NCBI GenBank assembly: GCA_907163375.1
Contig: CAJQUW010016984.1
Span: 1-64,000, forward strand
Origin: Prostheceraeus crozeri
Lineage: Eukaryota > Platyhelminthes > Polycladida > Euryleptidae
DNA: 64,000 bases
Direction: 5' to 3'
Positions 32,526 through 43,776 of the stretch are shown here, one piece after another. Position 1 is the stretch's first letter. Each line of letters opens with the position of its first letter. Under the pieces are notes generated by a model, which saw nothing but the letters and a program-made list of their open reading frames with translations, did not search any database and was not told where the DNA came from. Both the position numbers and the translations under genes were made by a program.

Positions 32526-32869
32526 AAATTTTGGAGATCAAATGCGAAATCATTTGAAATGTCTAAACAAAATTACAAACTTTCAATGTCATCATATCTC
32601 TCTACTAAATATACATATATACTACAGTTCATTGATTGTCGTAGTTCCGTAGTTCATTATTTGATAGTGCCAAAGTTCACAACTTACTGTCATTCTATGT
32701 CTCTCTAGTTTTTGTGCATAGTTACTGTTGGCATGTTTGGTTGGTTCCACTCTGTTTTGCTGTTTTTTGCAATCCTTTTCTGTTGTAGGCCTATACTGTT
32801 TTTGATGTATACTGATTCCGCCATTTGACGCTCCACTGCGTTGTAATGATGTACCGTATCTGCATTGCC

Positions 32870-33257
32870 GCTTTCATGGACTCTATCAAATTTTGAGATT
32901 ATGATTTTATTTCAGTGCAATACGCAGACGACATAAATATTTTGGAAGCTATGAAAGAGAATAGTATTTGCATTCCCATGTCATACATTGAAAGACAATT
33001 TTGTGATTCTGGACTAAAGCCAAATTCTAGAATATGCAGAGAAATGATAATTCGCCGCTCGCTTCCTTTCCAAGTAGAAAATATTGACACTTCGTTCAAG
33101 TTTTTTTTATTCCTTACGAATTTTGGGAGTTATTTTTTCAAATACTCCATCATAAAAGCTCCAATTTACTAGTATGTTGAAATGTGCATCAAAAAGACTA
33201 TATCCAATTCGTAGATCGAAAAATGCTATCTCTTCTAAAGATTTGATTATTGTGTAT
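32870..33257 (+). pseudogene. LINE reverse transcriptase, copy 3, part before the hAT
   Basis: VQYADDINILEAMKENSIC near 32912 holds the catalytic YADD box. It continues in the RT thumb and, after a shift near 33100, reads LKCASKRLYPIRRSKNAIS and KDLIIVY up to the hAT boundary. The same frame resumes after the hAT at 38175. Upstream RT motifs are not recognisable. Confidence 0.8.
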
Positions 33258-33723
33258 TAGTGTTTTCAAAACCGGATACCGGATATTTTTTAGTATTCGA
33301 AAACCGGTTTTTAAGGTTTCAGAAACCGGTTTTTGCAGACAGCTTTGTTCAATGCTCAGTCAATCAGAAACTTTACTGTAATACTTGCTTATCATTCGAT
33401 CATTAAACAGCAGTCTCTCACAGTAGTCAGAGTCAGTGCAGCATTACTATTCAGCGTCTTCCACGTGTATTTTGCTTATCTACTGACAGGAATCTTCCCA
33501 ACTAGAGAGCGGTAGTATGACCTCGAACAATTCAACAATATACTTGGCCGTGAGCGTCCCTGACAGACTGACAGTGAAGTGAGGAGTGAGGACCAATCAC
33601 ACAGTCAATCTTCCTCATCTTAGTAATGATGATGACGTCAACACAAGCGCATCGATAACGACGCTTTCAAAAAAAGCTTGCACCAACACTCTGACTAGTA
33701 GATCACGCACTCGTAGTTGAACC

Positions 33724-35626
33724 ATGAGCAAACCTTCATCGAATCGCACCCGTAAGTCGACTGTGTGGAATCATTTTGATAAATTGTTGTCGTCGTCGCA
33801 AGCACAATGTAATCGTTGTGGGCGCAACCTAAGCTTCCGCGGTGGTTCTACGAGTAGTCTTCATAATCACTTGCGTCAAGTTCATGGCATCACATCTTCT
33901 GTAAATCTGACCGAAACAGAAACTGAATCGTCGGATAGTGTTTCAGCCGTTGCCATCAAGAAACCTCGCATACAACAATCATCGATACATAACTTTATGA
34001 AAGAAGGAAATTCAATCGACGTTATCCTCGCGAAGCTTATTGCAATAGACGGTTTCTCCATGAATGCAGTTGTTCACTCGGAATTTATTCAGACTGCATT
34101 TCGCGAGCGTGGGTTGACCTTACCAAAACATCCATCCACGGTGACACGTATTTTGAACGATCATGCAGATAAACTTAAAGAACAGTTATCTGAAGAATTC
34201 AGAGTAATGATAGAAAATGGTCGTCGATTTTCATTCATGCTCGATGAGTGGACTTCTTGTCGACAACGTCGCTACATGTCAGTCACGTGTAATGATGGCC
34301 AGAAGCTTCATCGCCTTGGAATGATTCCACTCCATGGGAGATTGACAGCAGACAATATCACAAGTTTTTTCAACGAAAAACTGAACGAGTTCGGCCTTTG
34401 TGTTGAGAATCATGCTGTTGCTGTTGTATCGGATGGTGCCAGTGCCATGAAGAAAATGGGAGCGGATATGCTTCCTTGTCATCATCAAGTATGTTTTGCC
34501 CATGGCATCCACCTTGCCGTTTGCAACATCCTCTATCGCGAAACTGTTGGAAACGAAGCCAGCTCAACAACTGAAGACGAGAATAGTGACTGTGACAGCG
34601 AAAGTGAATTTACCGATAACGACATTGATAACACGTCGGAACAAGTTCATCTAAACGAAACAGTTCTACCTGTTATTGTGAAGGTGCGACGCGTCTGTAG
34701 ATACTTCAGGAAATCTCCATTGAAAAACGAAATTCTTCAAAGATACGTTACACAAGCGGTTTGGTAATGAACTTTCTCTTCTTATCGACGTTAAGACGCG
34801 TTGGAATAGCCTACTCGCGATGATAACAAGATTTGTGCAGCTAAAGAACTGTCTGATTAGATCATCTGTGGATCTTTCGGATTTCCCTGCATCGTTTACA
34901 GAAAATGATTGGAATCTTCTCCAAAGTCTGATCTCGTTACTTGATCCTGTGAAGATGGGTATCGAAGCTCTGGGAAGGCAAGACGCAACACTGCTCTCAG
35001 CCGAGGGTGTCAACAAATTCATGTTGAATCAGGTTCGCAATGGTACAGTGTCAGGTACATTAGCAACAGCACTATACCAGGAACTGGAGAAATATATCAC
35101 CGAAAGACGAAACCATGAACTAACAAACCTTTTGAAGTATCTTACTCGTCCAGACTGCTCTCACCAACCGACCTATTTCGCATTCGAATCAATGCCGAGT
35201 CGATCCGAAATAGAATATTCTATAAAGAAGATATGGACCAGACTGTTTGCGAGTGACGAAGAAGTAGAACTCCAAATATCCGATAATAATGATTCCGACA
35301 AAAACAATTCTGACAACAAAGGACAGACACCTCAATTACATGATGTGCTAAGCCGTTCAATTATGGAGGCAACATCATCGTCGACACCAATCTTTTCTAC
35401 TTCACTGAGTCTACTAAGAAAAGAAATGAATCTATTCGAGGCGACAAAGAAACTTCCAGAAAGCTTGCGTTTGGTAAAAGACGCTCTGGAGACCGTGTTT
35501 CCCACAACAGTGGAGGTGGAGCGATCCTTTTCAACGAGCGGAAATTTCGTATCAAAAATACGAAATCGTCTTGGTGACAAAACTATTGACACCTTACAGT
35601 TTCTTAGGGGATACTACTCTGACTAA
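33724..35626 (+). pseudogene. hAT transposase with BED zinc finger, one frameshift
   Basis: Cut-and-paste transposase of the hAT superfamily, about 635 residues. BED finger C29-x2-C32 with H49-x4-H54; catalytic-region aspartates in FMLDEWTS (D174) and AVVSDGAS (D237); the CHHQVCFAHGIHLAV block follows. C-terminal dimerisation region with PTTVEVERSFSTSGNF, carrying the third acidic residue, and KTIDTLQFLRGYY. The frame breaks once near 34755: 33724-34767 ends in VTQAVW, but the other frame continues FGNELSLLIDVKTRWNSL into 34820-35626. Otherwise open, so it decayed recently. Confidence 0.92.
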
Positions 35627-35879
35627 TCCAATAGTGAAAATATTGTTAGCAGTTCTCATTGTTATAAATTGTTCTAGTCTCATTGTTAAATTGTTTTTTT
35701 CAAAGACCATCTCTCGTTATGAAATTTCATCACTCACCATCTCGTTTTGCATGCTGCCGTCCGATATATACTCAGTGACAAAAAGAATGAAACAAGTCCT
35801 GATATGAATACTTATGACTTAAACTTGGTTGTACTGTACGTTTGTTTGTTGTTTGTAAATGGAGAACTCGAATGCTTTA

Positions 35880-37020
35880 CTCAAAAACATTTAATTTGAT
35901 ACTCATGATTTTATCAACTTAAGTTAGAAACGGGTGTGACCACCGCGAGCATCCAAACAGGCATCGATGCGTGAGGGCATGGATGAGCACAGTCGCTGGA
36001 TGAATGCCAGGTCTAAGAGGTTCCACTGCTCGATCAGTCTGTCGGCCAACATCTTCAAAGACACTGGTGGGTGGTTGTATCTCTCCCTCACTCTGCGACC
36101 AAGTTCATCCCAGCAGTGCTCGATGGGGGAGAGGTCGGGAGAACGTGAGGGCCATTCCAAGGTTGGGATTCCACTGCTTGCTATCCTGTTAGAGACCACT
36201 GAAGCGCGATGGGGCCTTGCTTTGTCATCCTGAAAAATCAATTGATTCGATGTCACTGCTGGAACCACGACCGGTGTCACGATCTCGTCGGCATATCGCT
36301 GTCCTGTCAATGTTCCTTTCACTACGATTGCTGGTGTTTTTCCATTGTGCCAGATACCGGCCCAAACCATGACACTACCGCCGCCGTACCGGTCGTGTTC
36401 TTTGACGCAACATGGAGCAAATCGTTCACTTGGCAAGCGATGAACACGGATCCGACCATCGTTGAAATCGAGAGTAAACCTCGATTCATCAGTCCAGAGC
36501 ACACGTTCCCACTGACTGTCACTCCACGACTGATGGCCTTGACACCACGTCACTCGTCTCCTTCGATGTTCCAGGCTCAGCGGAATTCTCACACGGGTCG
36601 TCGAGACTGTATACCAGCTTCTCGCAATCTTCGATATGCAGTTCGAACGCTACAGGCAACGTTCCCAGCAACCTTCCAGTACACAATTAGCTTCGAGACG
36701 GACACAAATCTGTTTCTTTTAGCAGCTAAAACTAAGCGTGCATCTGTCCGCTTGGATGATACCCTTGGTCTTCCTAATCCTTTCTTCTTTTCCACATTTC
36801 CTTCTGCTTTCCAACGACACCACCACCTCCATACAACGACCCTTGAAATTTTCAATTCTTTCGCAACAGTTGTAGAACTTTGCCCACAACGCATCATCCC
36901 AATTGCCATTCCTCTGGTAAAGTTATCGTGCGCCATTTCATAAGTCAAATCTGGTCAGCAGTAGGTGGTGATTCTGTTCAACTTCTAGCTGTTACTGTGA
37001 TCAATATCAAATTTTGAAAT
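35880..37020. mobile_element. Tc1/mariner element nested in the hAT
   Basis: Defined by its transposase on the minus strand between the hAT gene and the hAT right end. AATTTGATAxT words facing each other near 35892 and 36997 may be remains of the terminal inverted repeats, but exact ends and TA duplications are not resolved. Confidence 0.75.
35924..36948 (-). pseudogene. Tc1-type transposase, frameshifted
   Basis: DDE transposase. N-terminal helix-turn-helix part at 36948-36589 (FTRGMAIGMMRCGQSSTTVA, then GLGRPRVSSKRTDARL). The catalytic part from 36592 down has WTDESRF (first D), FQDDKARPH (second D) and WPSRSPDLSPIEHCWDELG (E, about 34 residues after the second D, i.e. DD34E). A one-base frame change after RRPV separates the halves with a 4-base overlap. 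No other stop, so a fairly young copy. It lies downstream of, and opposite to, the hAT transposase. Confidence 0.93.
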
Positions 37021-38174
37021 TTGATGGTCCTATATCATTTCCCTTATCATATGGAGTTCAATGGTGATACATAGAAAGCGAGATATCATCTCAAACCATA
37101 GAAAAAAATGAAACAAACTTCCATTCAAGTCAATGATAGTTGGTTTCATTATTTATATCAGTGAGTATATAAATACGCGTATACTCGTATTTATTACAGT
37201 ATATATATATACTGTATATAAGGCCTATGCAGTTAGAATCTAATAACGTACTAGGCTACAATTTAATACGAAATATAGTAATCCTTTCTAATCCATTAGT
37301 AAAACAGTAAGTAGGCTTAGAAGTAAACCGATCCTGACTAATAATTCACTTATTGGCGAATTTAAATAAACAGACTATACTTGTAGGCCCTGTAGCTCTG
37401 ATACCTAAAACATTTTCTATGAGCTAATCATACCAAAACTAAAGTATCCGTGGTAGGCCTACTTCTAAAGATGTATTTGCCTAATTAACCGTAAGGCTAC
37501 AATAGAATAGACGCTTATATTATAGCATATCTCGTTGAATGTAGGCCTTAATTCGTATGCTTTCTAACTTCGAAATTAGAAATTAAGTTATCGAACCCAC
37601 TAATGCGAATCCTACGTTTCCTAGCTACGAATTTCTTACGCTTTCATCGCTCGTAGGACAGCCTATCACAGGATGAAAGATAAGTTTTCAAGACTGGCCT
37701 TTCAGTATCATATCAAAACATCTCTCATCAAGTACCCTATCATTCATGATATAGGTTCTTTAACTTCTTTCCAAAAAAACGTAGGTCTCGATCCAGTGGG
37801 AACTTTTGATCCCAGTTCCATTTTACAGGTAAAAATGGCATGCTTATTAATAGAATTAAATGCTAAGGACTCTAAATTAATCCATCATTATCTTTTGTAA
37901 CTGGTGTCATGATTACATCAATTCAGGGATTATTCATTACTAAATTTACAAACTCTGAAGCACAATACTCAGCACAAACTCAGCAGCCCTAATTTGTAGG
38001 TTATAGCTTAGTGCTAGGTCCTACTATATATGCATAGCGTACATATTATGAGCGCATCTTATAGGTAGAGCACATTTAACTGAAAAACGGTTTTAAAACC
38101 GGTTTCCGGATAGTTAGAATAAAAACTCCGAAAAACCGGTTTCTTGGAACTAGTGGTTTTTTTTAGAAACACTA

Positions 38175-38512
38175 GTGTGTATCATGCCATGATTACATCG
38201 CTACTTTCGTGCGCGTCGCCTGTTTATGGATGCATTCCTGTAACGTTAATGAATAAAATAGAGAATTTTTTTCAAAGAAGAGCTCACATGATTATATATG
38301 GATCGAACTCTGATTGTTATCACTTTCTATTAGTGGCTGAACGCATTTTTAAAGCAAGCACAAAGTTTTTGACGACTTGCGAGAATTCAGAATGTCATCC
38401 TCTCCATGAAATGGTTCCTTATCGCCTCCCACGTAGTGGCCCATTTTCTATTCCTTTGTGCTCAACGTCAGGACGTCTGCATTCATTTTCCATGGTCTTG
38501 TGCGCAGATTAA
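38175..38512 (+). pseudogene. LINE reverse transcriptase, copy 3, part after the hAT
   Basis: Continues the frame of 32870-33257 at the duplicated site: HAMITSLLSCASPVYG, then LMNKIENFFQRRAHMIIYG and HPLHEMVPYRLPRSG, CSTSGRLHSFSM, stop TAA at 38510. Aligns residue for residue with copy 2 (YASPTYG, HPPHSYVPSRL, RLHSFFL). Confidence 0.85.
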
Positions 38513-38764
38513 TGGCAGTATGTGCCTTCCTCCGAGATATACCTGCAGTTCTTAGCTGATTCTTTCCTTCTTTTTACTAAATATAATATTTTCTAATTAT
38601 GGATTATCTCTTTAATGAGAACTCAATGTTGTGACTTTCATGAACTTTTTGCCGTATTTATATGCCATGTCTACTCTCAACTTCGAATGGTATGTCCTCG
38701 ATCTGCATGATCTTCATTCACTTAAAAATAAACGCATTTCTGTTCTAATTTCGAAAACCTTTAT

Positions 38765-38893
38765 TTAGGATTTCTTTCTATCTCAGTTGAAAAGGCCAGA
38801 TCGACGAAATATAATTTGATACAATTTATTAACTATTTTCTGTGCGTAGAAAGACTGAAAAATAATATCATTTCATTAATTTCAAAAAAGACT
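38765..38893. repeat. Inverted repeat flanking the LINE fragment, right
   Basis: Partner of 32403-32525. Confidence 0.7.
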
Positions 38894-39079
38894 ACATAGT
38901 CTCTCTTTACAAGATCAATAATAGAAATTACTAAAAAAATTAATATTTCTTTCACTTATCACGAAATTACTGAATTTCCCATGAAAACTGAGGAGTGACT
39001 AAGTGAGGTAAAGCACACCAGTGGAACGAGCTGCTTTGATGCATTTTGATACATAATTCTTGTTATTATGAGTGAATTG

Positions 39080-39660
39080 GAGTCTCCTATATCTGAGAAT
39101 TATATGAGGCGAGACAATGGAGATGGAATAGTATTATAATCGGTGCAATAGTCGTAAGACCAAAAATACAGCGGTTCAACCGGTACGAACACCGGTAGGC
39201 AGTTATTGTGAAAACTGGGCAGATAAGACAATGAAGCAAATGACGAGCACTGCCCGTTAGCAAATTAATAATTGTGTTGCAACTTTGACACGAGAAGTTC
39301 CTAAAGCAGCTAAAGACCTCTTCGATCACGGTAAAACGAGCACGAACTTGTCAGAAATAGAGACAAGAAAAGTGCCCTGAGTGATCATCATCTAAAACAC
39401 CATGCCGCTGAAATGATGGACATTAATTAATTCAACTGCAGTATTTTGGATAAACAGAAATTGGTGGTATCTACTAAGACGGCTGAATCTCGCTGGATTG
39501 CGTCGAAAATGCCTAATTTAATGAATAGACGTCATGAGCTAGTGTGAGGAGAAATCAAATCCAAGACCTGAGTATATAACCCTTTTCATGTAGCCCTGTC
39601 AGTGTCCACCCTTGAGACAGTCTTTAAGACGAAACGCGTCGGGTCATTTATTTTCAATAA
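39080..39660 (+). pseudogene. Penelope-like element 3' end, decayed GIY-YIG domain
   Basis: The frame through 39340-39545 reads NEHELVRNRDKKSALSDHHL, KHHAAEMMDIN, SILDKQKLVVSTKTAESRW and LMNRRHEL, the C-terminal half of a PLE GIY-YIG nuclease (EHK-like block, SALxxH block, E-S/W block, MNR block). Upstream parts are unreadable. Then come a hammerhead-like core and AATAAAA at 39656, as in PLE ends. Confidence 0.65.
39611..39643 (+). ncRNA. Degenerate hammerhead-like core at a PLE end
   Basis: CTTGAGACA, then GTCT-TTA-AGAC as stem II, then GAAAC and GCGTCGGG. The GAAA strand and stem II fit a hammerhead ribozyme; the CUGANGA strand is degenerate, so it is probably inactive. PLEs are known to carry such motifs. 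Confidence 0.45.
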
Positions 39661-41370
39661 AACCTCGTGACATAAAATGGGAGAGATTTGATTTTTGATT
39701 TCGATCAAACAATGGTGAATTTAAAGAACCTCACCTTCAGTCACCTGATGAAGTAAAGCAACTGGCACTAAAAATGAACGGGTCTTACGAAACGAATTTC
39801 TAACGAGAAGCATCTGCCGCGGTGAAAGATATACATCCGCTTGTATTAGAGAGATGTCATTTCAGTAAACGACAAATTGCTAGAAATCTCAATGAATCGA
39901 AAACGCTATATTTGAAACTTTCAAAAAAGTTAATTGAAATGCCATCTCGTCAAATAATTACGCTCATTGGTCGACATCGTATAGATGTGCGACACTAAAT
40001 GGTTACACTAATTAAACCAGAACATGCTTGTGGAAGAGCATGGCTTTCGGGCGAAGTAAAGTTTTTCTTGTAGCCACCTAATTTGAAGAGACAAAAATGA
40101 TACCCCATGCCTTCACCGAGAAGGGCATGCAAAGCTGTCAGACGTTCAGGAAGATTTGCTGGTGGACTATGAAAGTTTGCAGTCATTTGTTCTTTGTTTT
40201 GCTTGCTGGTTGATGGCATGGCTGAGCTCCCAATTCTTGATGGACATTATCACAGTCGTGAAAGAAGCAAGAAAAGACAATGACCCAACTAGCTAATTTG
40301 TGAGGAGATGTATTCAGTCACAGAGATGTTCAGCGTATGAAAAATTGTATTCTATTACCTCTGCAGGATGGTGTTGAGTCTCACACAACATGGGCTTCAA
40401 TTCAACTTCTTAGGCAATCTGCTCCTGAAGTGTAGCGATGTCAACAGTTTGATCTGACTTCGTCAGTTCGACGCATTATTGCTACTCGCGTGCGCATTGT
40501 TCTCTCCCCCTCTTCATTTCACATTACTATTTGAAATCTTCCCACGACCACTACCTTGCCACATCTTTTTAAAGCTAAAAATGTTAATGCAAGGGATGTG
40601 GCCTGGTCATCATCACTTCACGAATTGTCGGGAAATGACTTCGTTGACCTCAAGTGGTTTTTGCTCAGACGATGAGGTCAGAAGAAGTCAGATCAAGCTG
40701 CAAACATCACTGCACTTTAAGTTATCGCTCCTAACTCAAAAGTACTTGTCCGATTTTCGCAAACTTTGGCATGTAGGTAGAAAATATCCTCACTTGCGTG
40801 CACTTGAAGTTTTGGGACGATTGACTGATTTCTACGGATTTTAGACTAATTTGAACACGTGGGAGGAGATAACCCACAAGTACCGTTTCGACATGATATG
40901 ACACTATTTTTAATGATTGAAAGTCGTGCCTGGCAAAATATCCGATTATCCTTTTAGTAAGCGCCACTCAAATTTGTGTAGATTTCAAAAAAGACTGAGA
41001 TTCATGGCACTCAAAATCCTACTCCTTCGCTATCAATACCACTTTCGTGGAAAATCGTTAAGCGCATTTGCATCATCCCAATGTCCGACTGTAAAAATGT
41101 ATTCTTATTTTTCTCCTTCTATTCACTAATCGTTCCTAATTATTTCTTCTCTTTCTACCATAACATATTATTGATATTTGTAAATATTCATTTATTTACT
41201 GATTATTCTTGTATTTAGTGTATCTTTGTTTTTAGTCCAGTGTAGCTTTATTGTCATCTTTGCTACAATGTGTTGATATCTATGTCCTCCATTTTCATTT
41301 CTATCCATGTCCAGTTTGTTGAGTGTTCAACATTTGCACAGTTTGCCGGTCATATTCAGTTTACATGTAC
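39661..41370. other. No intact gene recognised
   Basis: A run of decayed in-frame peptide near 39720-39990 (LALKMNGSYETNF, then RCHFSKRQIARNL) suggests a lost gene I cannot name. A 121-codon frame at 40479-40844 has no recognised domain. Confidence 0.4.
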
Positions 41371-41394
41371 CTGACGAAGGCTTCGGCCGAAAAT
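41371..41394 (+). ncRNA. Hammerhead-like ribozyme core
   Basis: CTGACGA (matching CUGANGA), then A-GGC-TTCG-GCC as a stem II with a UUCG tetraloop, then GAAA. About 20 bases later comes AATAAA (41415). No stem III hairpin with a cleavage triplet is obvious after GAAA, so activity is doubtful. The layout (core, short tail, AATAAA) matches the PLE end at 39611. Confidence 0.5.
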
Positions 41395-42351
41395 TTCTGC
41401 AACCTACGTGCATTAATAAACGAATACCTATTCGAGATCCGCAATAGACCTTTCTTCTTCCAAAAAGACATGTCTGTGAAGTGCATAGACGACATTTCCA
41501 GCACATGCTAATGCAATATAGCATAAATCCTTGAAAATTTTGCAAAAATCATTTTAGCATCAGTCCAGCAAATCCCAACTTCTATTTTTTAGTCGATCCG
41601 ATCTGATTCATCTCAATTGTTATTGTCAGCATGATTTATTTCATATTTCAATTAAGAAATTCTTTTGGACGGAAAAAGCACCTTTCAGATTCACCGCTAA
41701 GAATGAGCCTTAAGTTATGGGTTAATAATGTCATTTAGTCAAAATTAATTGCGGCTTGCAGTTATGAACTCTCGGTACAAGCTATTCTATTCCAGGCGGC
41801 AGCCTAATGAATATTTATGAACGCTTATACGTTGCTTGAAGACAAATATTTCTGCAAATAACTGAATCTAAAGGATATCAAATCCTCCATTCCATTCTCT
41901 TTATGACTTCGGAGAGTTTTATTGTCCGTTAGAATGTGGCAATGATTTAAAATCATTTTCATTGTGCAATGATTTATAGCCAGTTCAAATTTATTCATTG
42001 ACTGAATAAATTGTAAAGCATCTTACTCTCAGGTTGCCAATGCATCACCGTTAGTTGTCGATTTCTGATTCATTTACAATTCTTTTGTGTTTAATGGCCC
42101 ACAATGATTGCCGATTGAATGCGCTAGTCAGATGGAAGGGAATTATGAATTACAGGTGCAGTAACTTTGAACACAATGGAAAGTTATCTTGTTATATGGG
42201 CAATAGGAAGACAGGTCATCTCAATAATCAGTGCCACGCTTATTCATAAGCTTATCATGCTTACAGTATGAACATTCCGCAATTAAGTTGTGCAGATTCA
42301 ACATTTGAAAGAGTGTGATATAAAAAAATGAAAAAATTCTTTGACCATTTG
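41395..42351. other. No gene recognised
   Basis: AT-rich; nothing identified beyond the AATAAA next to the ribozyme-like core. Confidence 0.5.
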
Positions 42352-42928
42352 AGGTAGGTCGACTCCTTTAACTATCTTGGAAGCATGATAACGTCTTATG
42401 CTAAATGCGAAAAAGAAATCGAAAGAGGAATTCGGACAGCGACTTCCAAGAGCCGCATAATGTAATGAAAGACCGAAAGATCAACAGAACAGGATACTCG
42501 AATGCTACATGTTAGTGTACTCCATATTGATATGAGGTTGTGAGTGCTGGACAATTTCTTCGGAGTACGGAGTATGAGAAAAGATTGGAGGCCACCGAAA
42601 TATGGTTCTATCTGCGCATGCCGCGCACACCACGGACACAGCATGTGTCAAATGGTGATGTGCTGCGATGGACTAGAGCGAAACGAAGTGTTCTTCATAC
42701 TATCAGGGATCGACAGGCGAATTTCTTTGGGTACGTGATGCGAAAGGTGCAAGTGGAGAACGTCGTGGTAACAGGAGAAATAAACGGAACAAGACAGAGA
42801 GGAAGACGAAGACTGACCTACGTCCAGAGGCTCTCCAATTCGTTGTAAGTCAGGGAGGCCGACATCATCAGAGCCTCAACGAATAGAGAAAAATGGAGAA
42901 CCATGATGGCCGATGTCCGCATCGGATA
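42352..42928 (+). pseudogene. Second LINE type, 3' end of the reverse transcriptase ORF
   Basis: VDSFNYLGSMITSYAKCEKE, ERGIRTATSKSRIM, then after frame changes KRLEATEIWFYLRMPRTPR, VLHTIRDRQANFFGYVMRK, INGTRQRGRRRLTYVQRL and, after a stop, STNREKWRTMMADVRIG. This is the well-known C-terminus of LINE polyproteins of the endonuclease-RT type (YLGS, FxGxVMR, GRRRxxxxxRL and W..M..DVR blocks). Stops near 42463 and 42846. Different family from the three fragments at 22.6-38.5 kb. Confidence 0.85.
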
Positions 42929-43472
42929 GGGCACGGGGAGTGAGTAAGTGATTTGAAGTAATGAAATCACTTATGCGTGAATGAATAATCTCCGTCCTTC
43001 GGGCAATTTGTGATCCGCGAATATAAAATTGTACAAGAGCCCGTAGAAAGCATATCGTCTGGTCGACCACGGACCGACAGCGATGGGTTGGAAGAGAGAT
43101 GGCTTTTACTCCAAAACACATTTGATGCATTCGGCCTTTTCCAAGAATTCAAAATTGTCACAGGTCTGGGCGGGCAATGGATATGAGGTCAACGGGCTGA
43201 CCTTGGGTGTGAAAAACAGGCCCGGCTCCAACCATGTATCAGTCGAACAGAATTTTCTTCATCGCAAATCTGATATATTTCAGATCTTCAAATGTGACGA
43301 AACAAAACTAGTCAATTTTAGTTTCTAAAACTGTAGGTGATGAATTTTAAAAGGACAGACGCGTTGATTTTTTCCGAAAATGCGCTTTTTTTGTAACAAC
43401 CCTAATTTACATGTATATGTAACTATTGACCAGGCTCATAGCAAAGATGCATGAAACCGTCAGTCCTAATAA

Positions 43473-43776
43473 TAGTCCGGAAGCCAGAATGAGTTTCTGC
43501 AGGGAATGAGGCCGACAATCAGACTTTCACGGAATGATGTACACCCTATGCCTACGACGAATCTGCGTGTCTGCCGAGTTTTAGTTAGTTCCTGTTCATG
43601 TCAGACAGGATCAAAGAAAAACACATGTAAATCCAATGGGACGCAGATTGTAGTTTTTGGCTAAAATGAAATTTTCTATGTTTTCTCTGATTAAGCGAAA
43701 AGTACTAAGCCCAGAGTCATAATTTTTGGCATGGAATGTCTTCAGGTCAATTCCTTTTTAGTCGGCTGCCGGACTA
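43473..43776. mobile_element. 304-bp MITE related to the 23.6-kb TIR element
   Basis: Begins TAGTCCGGAAGCC and ends GGCTGCCGGACTA. Its first ~250 bp match 23601-23740 and 23925-24060 without the segment between them. Flanks TAA/AAA, so the target duplication is unclear. No coding capacity. Confidence 0.75.

Larger units (their letters stand above)
33258..38174. mobile_element. hAT transposon, 4.9 kb, inserted in a LINE
   Basis: Begins TAGTGTTTTC and ends GAAACACTA, with subterminal AAAACCGG/CCGGTTTT words at both ends. Flanked by 8-bp TTGTGTAT (33250-33257) and GTGTGTAT (38175-38182), one mismatch. The LINE frame reads across the duplicated site. It contains one transposase gene and a Tc1 element that inserted later. 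Confidence 0.9.

Noticed and set aside
34279-35592. Several minus-strand frames under the hAT transposase
   Set aside because: Shadows of the plus-strand coding sequence.
36209-36943. 244-codon frame on the plus strand
   Set aside because: It is the complement of the Tc1 transposase, whose motifs are unmistakable on the minus strand.
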